From CAYUCJ01 sp049282265 (GTDB lineage Bacteria > Desulfobacterota > DSM-4660 > Desulfatiglandales > Desulfatiglandaceae), in assembly GCA_049282265.1 (NCBI GenBank), contig JBAPTR010000115.1:1-27650 (forward strand): a stretch of 27,650 nucleotides of DNA. Reading direction: 5' to 3'. Below, piece by piece: positions 1-8,126 of the stretch. Every line of letters begins with the position of its first letter. Position 1 is the first letter of the stretch. The position numbers and the translations under genes are program-made. Below the pieces are notes generated by a model, which worked only from the letters and a program-made list of their open reading frames with translations, ran no database searches and was not told where the DNA came from.

Positions 1-185
1 GCCGGATTCAGTCCCATTTCGAGAGAAATTTCCTTAATATATTTCCCTGTAATCCCCTTTAAATACCAGAACAAGTCGTGGACAGATTCAACCTCGGCCA
101 GGGTGATCAATCTCTGAGGCAATGAGGCCGTATATTTCAGCTCTTTTTCAGATACCTGAAAAAGGTACCGCACCCACACGGATTC
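1..185 (-). other. Unidentified coding-like tail joined to truncated comM, open to window edge
   Basis: On the minus strand a frame different from comM stays open from about 185 to base 1 and reads like protein: its start includes VWVRYLFQVSEKEL and its last visible part includes ISLEMGLNP. It does not resemble the missing YifB/ComM C-terminus, which should continue with the Cys-rich loop and a GPLLDRIDIH-type motif. So the DNA left of about 160-170 appears to come from another gene. A palindromic GGTACC (164-169) lies at the apparent junction; this may be chance. I do not recognise the family. Alternatives are a rearrangement, an old insertion or an assembly chimera. Confidence 0.35.
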
Positions 186-1228
186 ATGGCGGCCACCAGC
201 ATGAAGTTTGAGGGGTATGTGACCGTTGAACTTGCCCGGGCGATGGTCACCCGTCCGTCTTCCATGGGCTGACGCAGCACTTCCAGTACGTTTTTCTTGA
301 ATTCGGGCAACTCATCAAGGAAGAGGACGCCGTTATGCGCCAGGCTCACCTCTCCCGGCTTCGGGTTCTGACCTCCGCCAATCAGTCCTGCGTCTGATAT
401 GGTATGGTGTGGGGCCCTGAACGGGCGGAAGGAGATCAGACCCCTGTCTTTCGGCATGAGGCCCATCACACTGTAGACCTTTGAGGTTTCCAGAGATTCC
501 TGAAAATTGAGGGCCGGCAGAATAGTGGACAACCGTTTGGCAAGCATGGTCTTTCCTGATCCGGGTGGTCCGATCATGATCAGGTTATGCCCCCCCGCCG
601 CGGCAATTTCCATGGCCCGCTTGACATTTTCCTGCCCCCGGACATCCTCGAAATCGAATTCATAGCTGAATGGGTCAAGATCCCTGTTGATTTCCGCCTC
701 GAAAGGACTTATTTTTGAGAGGCCTTTCAGGCTTTCCACGACCTGGAAAAGTGCTCCAGCAGGATAAATCTCGATGCCATCGACCACGGCCGCCTCCGAA
801 GCGTTCTCAAGGGGTAGAAAAATACCCTTCAGGCCCAGGTCCTTTGCCGTGATGGCCATGGGCAAGGTTCCCTTGACCGGCCTGATCATGCCGTCAAGGG
901 CCAGTTCACCAAGGAAGAGGTAATCTTTGCACGTGGTTTGATCAATCAGGTCTGTGGCTGCAAGAATGCCCAGGGCCATGGGTAAATCGAAAGCGGATCC
1001 TTCTTTCCTGATGTCTGCGGGCGCCAGGTTTACGGTAATTCGATCCGATGGAAAGTGGTAGCCGGAGTTTTTGATGGCTGCCTTCACACGTTCCTTGCTC
1101 TCCCGGACGGCCCCTTCAGGGAGGCCAACCGTTGCAAAAGTCGGCAGCCCTTGGGCAATATCAACCTCGACCTCAACGACGTATGCGTCAATACCAATGA
1201 CAGCACTGGAGAGGATTTTTGCCAACAT
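137..1228 (-). CDS. comM: YifB/ComM-family AAA+ ATPase (magnesium-chelatase-like), C-terminally truncated
   Basis: Members of this family are AAA+ proteins related to the Mg-chelatase subunit ChlI; ComM is a hexameric DNA helicase that promotes branch migration in natural transformation. The visible 363 residues hold the N-terminal ChlI-like domain (about 20-140) and the AAA+ core with Walker A GPPGSGKT (220-227), Walker B VLFLDELPEF (301-310) and the NPCGCG sensor region (349-354). Family proteins are about 500 residues. Here the frame leaves the family sequence after NPCGCG and stops nine residues later, so the arginine-finger region and the C-terminal Mg_chelatase_C domain are absent. The start at 1228 fits the conserved N-terminus (MLAKILSSAVIGID); a weak GAGG lies about ten bases upstream. 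It is divergent from rpoZ. A functional product is doubtful because the C-terminal part is lost. Confidence 0.9.
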   Translation of the reverse strand: MLAKILSSAVIGIDAYVVEVEVDIAQGLPTFATVGLPEGAVRESKERVKAAIKNSGYHFPSDRITVNLAPADIRKEGSAFDLPMALGILAATDLIDQTTCKDYLFLGELALDGMIRPVKGTLPMAITAKDLGLKGIFLPLENASEAAVVDGIEIYPAGALFQVVESLKGLSKISPFEAEINRDLDPFSYEFDFEDVRGQENVKRAMEIAAAGGHNLIMIGPPGSGKTMLAKRLSTILPALNFQESLETSKVYSVMGLMPKDRGLISFRPFRAPHHTISDAGLIGGGQNPKPGEVSLAHNGVLFLDELPEFKKNVLEVLRQPMEDGRVTIARASSTVTYPSNFMLVAAMNPCGCGTFFRYLKKS

Positions 1229-1255
1229 AGAATTTGTGCCTCGGAATAATTAACC

Positions 1256-1284
1256 TTTACATCTATCACAAGTGATGGTAAAAA
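1256..1284 (+). promoter_or_regulatory. Candidate sigma70 promoter for rpoZ-dnaJ
   Basis: TTTACA (1256-1261) and TAAAAA (1279-1284) are separated by 17 bases, about 135 bases before the rpoZ start. The spacer holds an interrupted inverted repeat, ATCAC-AA-GTGAT (1265-1276), which could be an operator. Assignment is from pattern alone. Confidence 0.35.
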
Positions 1285-1418
1285 GTAAAGTTTAATATAA
1301 AGATACGGCAATGATTTCACTGGATGTCATCAGCACTCCCGGAACGGGCATGCAAATCAGTAGCGGGCAGTGATTATTAGGGCCAGGTGACCGGCATCTT
1401 AGACATAAGGAGATACAT

Positions 1419-1742
1419 ATGGCAAGAATTACTGTTGAGGATTGTTTGAAACAGGTCAATAACCGTTTTGCTCTCATCCACCTCGCGGCCAAACGTGTTC
1501 GTCAGTTGAGAAAAGGCGCCGAGGCCCTGGTTCCTTCAAAAAATCGAGATGTCGTCGTCGCCTTAAGGGAAATAGCCGCCGGTAGGGTTTTCCCGATGAC
1601 CCCGGAAGAGGTGGAGGCTCTGGAACAGGCACGGCAACAGGCATTGGCTGATGAACTTTCCCAACCTGTCGAAGAAACTGATCCCTCTGAAAAGGAAACC
1701 GAGGAGGCAACCCAACAGGAACTGAATCCTGAGGGAATGTAA
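1419..1742 (+). CDS. rpoZ: RNA polymerase omega subunit
   Basis: Omega is the small RNA polymerase subunit that helps fold and hold beta-prime; in proteobacteria it forms part of a ppGpp site. The 107-residue product begins MARITVEDCLKQVNNRF and continues with LAAKRVRQLRKGA and REIAAG, the family's conserved core (residues 1-60). The last 45 residues are acidic and of low complexity, as is common in omega tails. AAGGAGA at 1407-1413 lies six bases before the ATG, a strong ribosome binding site. The stop is two bases before dnaJ, so the two genes are almost certainly cotranscribed. Confidence 0.95.
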   Translation: MARITVEDCLKQVNNRFALIHLAAKRVRQLRKGAEALVPSKNRDVVVALREIAAGRVFPMTPEEVEALEQARQQALADELSQPVEETDPSEKETEEATQQELNPEGM

Positions 1743-1744
1743 CA

Positions 1745-2863
1745 ATGCACAAGAGGGACTATTACGAAGTCTTAGGTGTGGCCAGGGATGCCGGTGACGA
1801 TGAGATAAAAAAGGTTTACCGCAAACTCGCCTTGAAATTTCATCCGGACCGAAACCCCGGAGACAAAGAAGCGGAAGAAAATTTCAAAGAAGCCGCCGAA
1901 GCCTATGAGGTGCTCAGGGACCAGGAAAAAAGACAGATCTACGATCGGTTCGGTCACGAAGGCCTTAAAGGAACCGGGTTTAGAGGGTTCTCCGGCTTTG
2001 ATGACATCTTTTCCAGTTTTGGAGACATCTTCGAGGATTTTTTTGGCTTTGGGAGGCAGACAGGTGGCCGACCCCGGGCGCGCCAGGGGACCAATCTCCG
2101 GTACGACTTGGAACTGTCCCTGGAGGAAGCATTTTATGGAAAAGAAGAGGAAATCGTCTTCGACAAGCTGGAAAACTGTGAAACCTGTGACGGATCAGGC
2201 CTAACTCCGGGCTCTGAACCCCAGATGTGCACCACCTGTCAAGGCAGAGGCCAGGTGATAAGGTCGCAGGGTTTTTTTCAAATCAGTACCACATGCCCGA
2301 CCTGCCAGGGGCAGGGACGGATTATTCTGGACCCTTGTAAAGAATGTGCCGGACAGGGGAAAATCCGGGTTCAGAAAAAAGTTACGGTCAAGATACCGGC
2401 AGGAGTGGACACCGGCTCTCAACTGCGTTTGCGGGGGGAAGGGGAGCCTGGTCAATATGGCGGACCGCCAGGGGACCTTTTTGTTGTGCTTTTTGTGCGA
2501 GAGCATGAATTCTATACGCGCGATGGCGATAACCTGGCCTGTCAGATTCCTGTTTCATTTGTTCAGGCGGCATTGGGGGACCGTTTCGAGATACCAGTGC
2601 TGGAGGGTGAAGAAGGTTTTGAACTGGAAGTCCCAAAGGGTACACAGCCTGGAGACGTGATCAGGGTCAAGGGGAAGGGAATGCCCAGGCTGAGAGGCAC
2701 CCGCACCCGAGGTGATCTTTTTGCAAAAATTCTTGTCAAAATACCTAGGAATCTCAATCAGCAACAGCGGGAAATACTGGAAGCATTTGCCGAGACGCAA
2801 GATCTCAAATTGACGGAAAAGAAAAAGAAAGGGAAGCATTTCTGGAAGAAAATAGCGAATTAA
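1745..2863 (+). CDS. dnaJ: Chaperone protein DnaJ (Hsp40)
   Basis: DnaJ is the co-chaperone that delivers unfolded clients to DnaK and stimulates its ATPase. The 372-residue product has the full type I layout: J domain (about 3-70) with HPD at 33-35, Gly/Phe-rich region (about 71-105), four CxxCxGxG zinc motifs at 145-152, 162-169, 184-191 and 198-205, then the two C-terminal beta-barrel domains. The last residues are lysine-rich. GAGGGA sits before the ATG inside the end of rpoZ. dnaK and grpE are not in this window, so this copy sits outside the usual dnaK operon and could be a second DnaJ of the cell. Confidence 0.95.
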   Translation: MHKRDYYEVLGVARDAGDDEIKKVYRKLALKFHPDRNPGDKEAEENFKEAAEAYEVLRDQEKRQIYDRFGHEGLKGTGFRGFSGFDDIFSSFGDIFEDFFGFGRQTGGRPRARQGTNLRYDLELSLEEAFYGKEEEIVFDKLENCETCDGSGLTPGSEPQMCTTCQGRGQVIRSQGFFQISTTCPTCQGQGRIILDPCKECAGQGKIRVQKKVTVKIPAGVDTGSQLRLRGEGEPGQYGGPPGDLFVVLFVREHEFYTRDGDNLACQIPVSFVQAALGDRFEIPVLEGEEGFELEVPKGTQPGDVIRVKGKGMPRLRGTRTRGDLFAKILVKIPRNLNQQQREILEAFAETQDLKLTEKKKKGKHFWKKIAN

Positions 2864-2957
2864 TGGTTTTCTAGAGCCGTCACGGTGGTTGTTTTCTCTT
2901 TACATCCCCTTGTTTTTCTGGTAATAAAAACTGTTTTTAAGGAGTGTAAATATAACA

Positions 2958-3323
2958 ATGACGACAGAGAAGAAAAAAGAGTATTATCGAAAATTTCTGA
3001 ACGAGCGGTTGGATGCCCTGCTTCATGAGGCAAACAAGACCGTCACGGGAATGACCGACCAGGGTGATAATTTTCCCGATCCGACCGACCGTGCTTCCAT
3101 GGAATCAGATCGGAACTTCACGCTTCGCATTAGGGACAGGGAAAGAAAACTCATCGTAAAGATCAAGGAAGCTCTCGATAGACTTGAAAATGGAACCTAT
3201 GGTATTTGTGATGAATGCGGAGAAGATATTTCCGACCAGCGACTCAAGGCTAGACCTGTCACCACATTGTGCATTGACTGCAAAAAGAAACAGGAATCTG
3301 AAGAAAGATTGAAGGGTTTGTAA
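2958..3323 (+). CDS. dksA: DksA/TraR-family transcription factor
   Basis: DksA binds the secondary channel of RNA polymerase and works with ppGpp to adjust rRNA and amino-acid promoters. The 121-residue product has the N-terminal coiled coil, the tip motif DPTDRAS (41-47) with the functional Asp-x-x-Asp-x-Ala pattern (D41, D44, A46) of E. coli DksA, and a four-Cys zinc finger (C84, C87, C105, C108). It is shorter than the 151-residue E. coli protein, mainly at the N-terminus. AAGGAGTG lies about a dozen bases before the ATG, a long but usable spacing. The 94-base gap after dnaJ leaves room for its own promoter. An intrinsic terminator follows, so dksA probably ends the transcript. Confidence 0.9.
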   Translation: MTTEKKKEYYRKFLNERLDALLHEANKTVTGMTDQGDNFPDPTDRASMESDRNFTLRIRDRERKLIVKIKEALDRLENGTYGICDECGEDISDQRLKARPVTTLCIDCKKKQESEERLKGL

Positions 3324-3361
3324 CGGATATCACATCCATTACCTTGTCAAGAAGCACATAG

Positions 3362-3392
3362 CCGGCGCATGGGTCATGCCCGGTTTTTTTTT
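3362..3392 (+). terminator. Intrinsic terminator after dksA
   Basis: CCGG and GCATG pair with CATGC and CCGG (3362-3383) around a GGT loop with one bulged C, followed by nine T residues (3384-3392). This is a classical rho-independent terminator 40 bases after the dksA stop. Confidence 0.85.
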
Positions 3393-3463
3393 CTGAAAAA
3401 CGCGGCGTTCGGGATGAGGTCGGCCACTTGGTCAATTTTCTTTGGCAAGCCGCTTATCTTTGA

Positions 3464-3485
3464 CTCCCACTGAGCGGGAGTTTTT
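3464..3485 (+). terminator. Terminator-like hairpin just before the DHH-CBS-nucleotidyltransferase gene
   Basis: CTCCC (3464-3468) and GGGAG (3476-3480) pair around a seven-base loop and are followed by five T residues (3481-3485). The hairpin ends 13 bases before the next ATG and covers the position where a Shine-Dalgarno would normally sit. It may be a second terminator, or a structure that limits translation or transcription of the following gene. Confidence 0.4.
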
Positions 3486-3498
3486 CAAGGCTTAACAA

Positions 3499-6189
3499 AT
3501 GCCTCAAGGACAAAGAAAAAAATCAAGGCACGGCGCCAAGCGGCAAAAGAAGCATGATCAGGTTATCACCAGCCACATCAATGCTGATTTTGATGCATTG
3601 GGTTCCATGATAGCGGCCGAAAAACTTTACCCGGGGGCCATCATGGTCTTTCCTGGGTCCCAGGAAAAACACCTGCGAGATTTCTTTCTCCATTCCAGTT
3701 CCTATCTCTATGATTTCGTAAAGCTAAAAGATATTGATCTGGGAAAAGTGAAAAGACTTGTCCTGGTGGACACCCGCCAGCGAAGCCGTATAGGAAAATT
3801 CGCGACACTGCTTGATCGTCACGGAGTCGATATTCATATCTACGACCATCATGCCGAATTCAAGGATGACATCAAGGGGAATCTGGAGGTTATCCGTCCC
3901 ACCGGTTCAACGACAGCCATCCTTACCGAAATTCTCAGAAGAAAGGGGATAGGCGTGACAGCCGATGAAGCAACTATCATGTGCCTGGGCATTCATGAGG
4001 ACACGGGTTCTTTTGCCTTTTCATCGACAACGCCTGAAGACTATGAGGCAGCGGCATGGCTTGCCAGGCAGGGAGCGAATCACAGCACCATCAGCGATAT
4101 GCTTACCCGCGAACTGACCGCTGAACAAATCTGGCTCTTGAACGATCTGACTCAGTCGGCCTTGACCCGGAACATTAATGGGGTGGAAATCGTTTTTGCA
4201 AAGGTCATCAGGGAAAATTACGTGGGCGACTTTGCGGTGCTGGTCCATAAATTCATGGAAATGGAGAATTTGAACGTTGTTTTTGCCCTTGCCCAGATGG
4301 AGGATCGAATCTACCTTGTGGCCAGGAGCCGCATACCGGAGGTGAACGTATCGAATATTGCCTTGGCTCTCGGTGGCGGCGGGCACCCCTATGCGGCTTC
4401 CGCCACGATAAAGAACAAAACCCTCATACAGGTGGAGCGTTCTCTCCAGGCCCTCCTGAGGAGCAGGACCGAACCGGCTCAGCGGGCGAAGGCCCTCATG
4501 ACATCTCCCGCCATTCATGTCCTTCCCGGCGCCACGGTCAAGGAGGCTGCCGAATTAATGACCAGATACAATATCAACGTCCTTCTGGTCATGGAGGAAA
4601 ACGGAAAGCTGAAGGGTTATGTCACCAGACAAACAGTTGGAAAGGCAATTTATTTCGGCCTCAATGATGCCAGCGTCAGCGATTACATGAACATCGATTT
4701 TCCCACTGTCCATCTTGAGGCCTCCCTGAAAGAGGTACAGAATCTCATTATCCACAACAAATTGAGGATTCTGCCGGTAATGGAAGGTGAGGATGTTGCT
4801 GGTGTCATCACCCGGACGGATCTGCTGAATATCCTCATCGGTGGGCCCTTGATCCCGGAACTGTTTTACGAATCAAAGGATTCTCACGGGTTGCTCAGGA
4901 AGAAAAAGATTTCCGCAACCCTTAAGGAAAGGCTGCCCCGAAACATCATCGAAATTCTTAAGAATATTGGTAAAGTTGCTGATTCTCTTGGTTATAATTC
5001 ATTTCTTGTTGGAGGATTGGTGCGAGATGTTCTTCTCAAGAGGGACAACCTGGACGTGGACATTGTTATCGAGGGAGACGGCATCAAATTTGCGCAAGCG
5101 TTCTCAAGACAATTTGGACCCAGGGTAAGAAGCCACAAAAAATTCGGGACGGCCGTCATGATCTTCCCTGACGGTTTCAAGGTGGATATCGCCACCGCCA
5201 GGATGGAATATTACGAAACGCCGGCAGCCGCGCCCATTGTTGAAACCAGCAGCCTCAAACTGGATCTCTACCGAAGAGATTTTACCATCAACACTCTTGC
5301 CGTAAAATTGAACAGACGAGACTACGGGACCCTTTTGGATTTTTTCGGTGGCCAGAAAGATATCAAGGAAAGGGTGCTCAGGGTCCTTCACAACCTGAGT
5401 TTTGTTGAAGATCCCACGCGCATCTTACGTGCCGTTCGATTTGAACAACGGTTTGGTTTCAAAATCGGTAAACTCACACTCGCCCTCATCAAAAATGCCA
5501 TCAAGATAAACTGCTTCAAAGACCTTTCGGGCCACAGACTCTTTACGGAATTGAAACTCGTTTTGAAGGAAGACAACCCCTTCAAGGCCATAGAAAGGAT
5601 GGATCAACTGGCTCTTTTCGAAGTCATACACCCCGACATCAGACTGACAGACGACGTTCGCCATGTTTTTGAGGAAATCAGGCGTGTCGTTTCCTGGTAC
5701 AACCTCCTCTACCTGGAGGAACCCCTGGAAAGCTGGAAGGTTTACTGGCATGGCCTCACCTCGGACCTGGAATTCCGGGCACTGACCCAGTTTGCCGAAC
5801 GACTGGGAATGCTGGACCAGGAAAACCGGAGGATGATCGCCCAGAGAAAGACCGCCGGCGAATTCCTCGAAAAGCTGTACAAATTCAGCGGCACGCATTA
5901 TGAACTTCATATTCTGTTAACACCTTACGATACCGAAACCCTTCTTTTTTTTATGGCAAAAGCCACGAGTGAAAAGATCAAGAGATTCATCTCGCTTTAT
6001 TTTACCAGATTGCGAGGGACACAAACTTTACTGGGCGGCAAAGACCTGCTGGAGATGGGTTTCACTCCCGGACCGAACTTCAAGAAAATCCTGGAAGGGT
6101 TGCTTGAGCGCAGGCTGAATGAAGAGGTGAAGACGCGGGAGGATGAGGTGGCGTTTGTGCGTGAGCACTTTCAGGATCTTAAGAGTTGA
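3499..6189 (+). CDS. DHH phosphoesterase - CBS - tRNA nucleotidyltransferase/poly(A) polymerase fusion (probably A-adding)
   Basis: This 896-residue protein most likely adds the 3' A or CCA to tRNAs, with an N-terminal DHH nuclease/phosphoesterase module. Domain order: DHH domain (about 20-200: DFDAL 30-34, DTR 91-93, DHH 116-118, HEDTG 166-170), DHHA1 domain with GGGGHPYAA (292-300), two CBS domains (about 332-385 and 392-448), then a class II nucleotidyltransferase: LVGGLVRDVLL (503-513), catalytic DVD (519-521), RRDFTINTLA (592-601) and EDPTRILRAVRF (637-648). This fusion is known from deltaproteobacteria and Aquifex, where C- and A-adding enzymes are separate proteins. CBS domains usually bind adenosyl ligands and may regulate it. 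A weak CAAGG precedes the ATG, and the first 20 residues are a basic extension. I cannot tell A-adding, CCA-adding and poly(A) activity apart by reading. Confidence 0.85.
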   Translation: MPQGQRKKSRHGAKRQKKHDQVITSHINADFDALGSMIAAEKLYPGAIMVFPGSQEKHLRDFFLHSSSYLYDFVKLKDIDLGKVKRLVLVDTRQRSRIGKFATLLDRHGVDIHIYDHHAEFKDDIKGNLEVIRPTGSTTAILTEILRRKGIGVTADEATIMCLGIHEDTGSFAFSSTTPEDYEAAAWLARQGANHSTISDMLTRELTAEQIWLLNDLTQSALTRNINGVEIVFAKVIRENYVGDFAVLVHKFMEMENLNVVFALAQMEDRIYLVARSRIPEVNVSNIALALGGGGHPYAASATIKNKTLIQVERSLQALLRSRTEPAQRAKALMTSPAIHVLPGATVKEAAELMTRYNINVLLVMEENGKLKGYVTRQTVGKAIYFGLNDASVSDYMNIDFPTVHLEASLKEVQNLIIHNKLRILPVMEGEDVAGVITRTDLLNILIGGPLIPELFYESKDSHGLLRKKKISATLKERLPRNIIEILKNIGKVADSLGYNSFLVGGLVRDVLLKRDNLDVDIVIEGDGIKFAQAFSRQFGPRVRSHKKFGTAVMIFPDGFKVDIATARMEYYETPAAAPIVETSSLKLDLYRRDFTINTLAVKLNRRDYGTLLDFFGGQKDIKERVLRVLHNLSFVEDPTRILRAVRFEQRFGFKIGKLTLALIKNAIKINCFKDLSGHRLFTELKLVLKEDNPFKAIERMDQLALFEVIHPDIRLTDDVRHVFEEIRRVVSWYNLLYLEEPLESWKVYWHGLTSDLEFRALTQFAERLGMLDQENRRMIAQRKTAGEFLEKLYKFSGTHYELHILLTPYDTETLLFFMAKATSEKIKRFISLYFTRLRGTQTLLGGKDLLEMGFTPGPNFKKILEGLLERRLNEEVKTREDEVAFVREHFQDLKS

Positions 6190-6356
6190 TGGAATCGTAA
6201 AAAGTCCATCCATGGGCACGATGATGACTTCTAACGAAGTTGTTTTATTACTGAGGCTCAGGAGGAGGCCCTGACACTCTTTTTCTGGTCCTTCTCCACT
6301 TCGTTGCTCATAGGCTGCCCTTTTCGGCATAAATCATTTTTTTACGAAGTCATTGC
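6187..6356 (+). repeat. Intergenic repeat element with imperfect inverted ends (MITE-like)
   Basis: The left end has ATGGAATCGTAAAAAGT starting at 6189, directly over the upstream stop codon. The right end, read from 6356 backward on the minus strand, has ATGACTTCGTAAAAA. Both share ATG then TCGTAAAAA. Inside are a small inverted repeat around 6225-6240, a hairpin TCAGG/CCTGA (6258-6274) followed by T5, and blocks shared with the spacer after rluB: CTCAGGAGGAGG (6257-6268 and 9492-9503) and 6287-6319, which matches 9665-9694 with three mismatches and one 3-nt gap. There is no ORF of note, so it is non-autonomous. The trpS promoter must lie in or beside it unless trpS is transcribed from the upstream gene. 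Confidence 0.6.
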
Positions 6357-6383
6357 GTTGATTATTGGAGGAATGACCACGGT

Positions 6384-7364
6384 ATGAAAAAAAGAATTGT
6401 GAGCGGCATGAGACCGACCGGAAAAATGCACCTCGGACACCTGCACGGGGCGCTGTTGAACTGGAAGAGACTCCAGAAAGACTATGACTGTTTCTATTTC
6501 ATTGCCGACTGGCATGCCCTGACCAGTGAGTATGCAAACCCCGACATCATCAAGGAGAGCACCCGGGATATCGTCATGGACTGGATTTCAGTGGGCCTCG
6601 ATCCGGAGATCTGCACCCTGTTTATCCAGTCCGACATAAAAGAACACGCGGAGTTATACCTGATTTATTCCATGATCACCCCTCTTCCCTGGCTTGAAAG
6701 AAACCCCACATACAAAGAGCAACTCAAGGAACTCACTCAACGCAATCTCAATACTTACGGCTTCCTGGGTTATCCGGTGCTCCAGGCCGCGGACATACTC
6801 ATGTACAAAGCCAACGGTGTACCCGTGGGAGAAGATCAGGCCCCACACGTGGAACTCACCAGGGAAATCGCCAGGCGCTTCAATTTTCTCTATGGGGAGA
6901 CCTTTCCCGAGCCCGAAGTCATCCTGACCCCCACTTCCAAGCTGTTGGGGTTGGACAGACGTAAAATGAGCAAAAGCTACGGAAATGCCATCAATTTGAC
7001 CGATACGGAAAAAGAAATCGATGGCAAGGTTATGCGGATGATTACGGACCCCCAGCGGGCGAGGAAGGCCGACCCGGGAAACCCTGATGTCTGCAATGTG
7101 TTTTCATTTCATGAAATCTATTCGGAAAAGGATTTGGTGTCCCGCATCAACCGCGATTGTCGTGTTGCTGAGATCGGTTGCGTTGAATGCAAGAGGGCTA
7201 TGGCCGAAAATCTCAAGAAGGGCCTTGCCCCCATCAGGGCCCGGAGACGCGAACTCGAAGCAGACGTTCGACACGTGGATGACATCATCAGGGAAGGTAA
7301 CGAACGGGCCAGGTCCATTGCCGCAAAGACCATGGAAACCGTGCGTGAAGTTGTGAAGATTTGA
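6384..7364 (+). CDS. trpS: Tryptophanyl-tRNA synthetase
   Basis: TrpRS charges tRNA-Trp with tryptophan in the cytoplasm (class I aminoacyl-tRNA synthetase). The 326-residue product has the HIGH-type motif HLGH (16-19), the specificity segment GEDQAPHVELTREIARRFN (149-167) and KMSKS (194-198); length and layout match bacterial TrpRS. GGAGGA (6367-6372) lies 11 bases before the ATG; an ATG at 6373 is out of frame. The stop codon TGA (7362-7364) touches the ATG of scpA at 7364, so trpS begins a coupled run trpS-scpA-scpB-rluB. This order is typical of deltaproteobacterial genomes. Confidence 0.95.
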   Translation: MKKRIVSGMRPTGKMHLGHLHGALLNWKRLQKDYDCFYFIADWHALTSEYANPDIIKESTRDIVMDWISVGLDPEICTLFIQSDIKEHAELYLIYSMITPLPWLERNPTYKEQLKELTQRNLNTYGFLGYPVLQAADILMYKANGVPVGEDQAPHVELTREIARRFNFLYGETFPEPEVILTPTSKLLGLDRRKMSKSYGNAINLTDTEKEIDGKVMRMITDPQRARKADPGNPDVCNVFSFHEIYSEKDLVSRINRDCRVAEIGCVECKRAMAENLKKGLAPIRARRRELEADVRHVDDIIREGNERARSIAAKTMETVREVVKI

Positions 7365-8107
7365 TGAGTCCATTGGAAGTCATTAAAGTGCCTATGGAAT
7401 ACGAAGTCAAACTCGAAATCTTTGAAGGACCACTCGATCTCCTGCTTCATCTGATCCGGAAAAATGAAGTGGACATCTTTGACATTCCCATCGCCACGAT
7501 AACGGATCAATACCTGGCGTACCTGGAGCTGATGAAGGGCTTCAATATCAGTATCGCAGGCGATTTTCTCCTCATGGCTTCAACGTTGATGCATATCAAG
7601 TCCCTGATGTTGCTTCCCGATGCGGTCGATGAGGAAGAGGGAGAAGATCCCCGCCTTGAAATCACGAGACCGCTGCTGGAGTACATGCGCTTCAAAGAAA
7701 TGGCAGGGGAACTTTCAGAAAGGGAAGTCCTTGGCCGGGACGTTTTCACCAGAAAACCTTCGGATGAAATGGCGGAGTTCACAAAGGGGGAAAGCGTTCC
7801 CTTGGAGGTCAATCTCTTCCAGCTTATAGACGCGTTCCAGCAAATCGTCGATCAGAGGCTTCCCGGCACCCAACTCAAATTCCGTCTGGAAGAATGGTCC
7901 ATCAACGAAAAAATAGAATCCATAATCTCCAGGCTCAAGGACCAAAAGACCCTGTATTTTCGTGAATTATTCGCAGAAGAGATGAACGTATCTGAACTCG
8001 TCGTTACTTTCCTGGCCTTACTGGAGCTTGTCCATCGCGGAATAGTCAAGATTTTTCAAACGGCTTTTGATAAGGACATCCGATTGACGGCTGTATTTTT
8101 TTCATGA
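7364..8107 (+). CDS. scpA: Segregation and condensation protein A (kleisin)
   Basis: ScpA is the kleisin that bridges SMC heads and, with ScpB, forms the bacterial condensin that organises and separates chromosomes. The product of about 247 residues carries the kleisin N-terminal signature EYEVKLEIFEGPLDLLLHLIRK... and the family motif for SMC-neck contact; its C-terminus has the winged-helix segment ELFAEEMNVSELVVTFLALLE... expected to bind the SMC cap. I place the start at ATG 7364, which shares one base with the trpS stop; TTG 7361 and ATG 7394 (beginning MEYEVKLEIF) are alternatives, the latter giving the more usual N-terminus. A 19-base gap leads to scpB. Confidence 0.92.
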   Translation: MSPLEVIKVPMEYEVKLEIFEGPLDLLLHLIRKNEVDIFDIPIATITDQYLAYLELMKGFNISIAGDFLLMASTLMHIKSLMLLPDAVDEEEGEDPRLEITRPLLEYMRFKEMAGELSEREVLGRDVFTRKPSDEMAEFTKGESVPLEVNLFQLIDAFQQIVDQRLPGTQLKFRLEEWSINEKIESIISRLKDQKTLYFRELFAEEMNVSELVVTFLALLELVHRGIVKIFQTAFDKDIRLTAVFFS

Positions 8108-8126
8108 AAGGAAATGATTTCTGACC

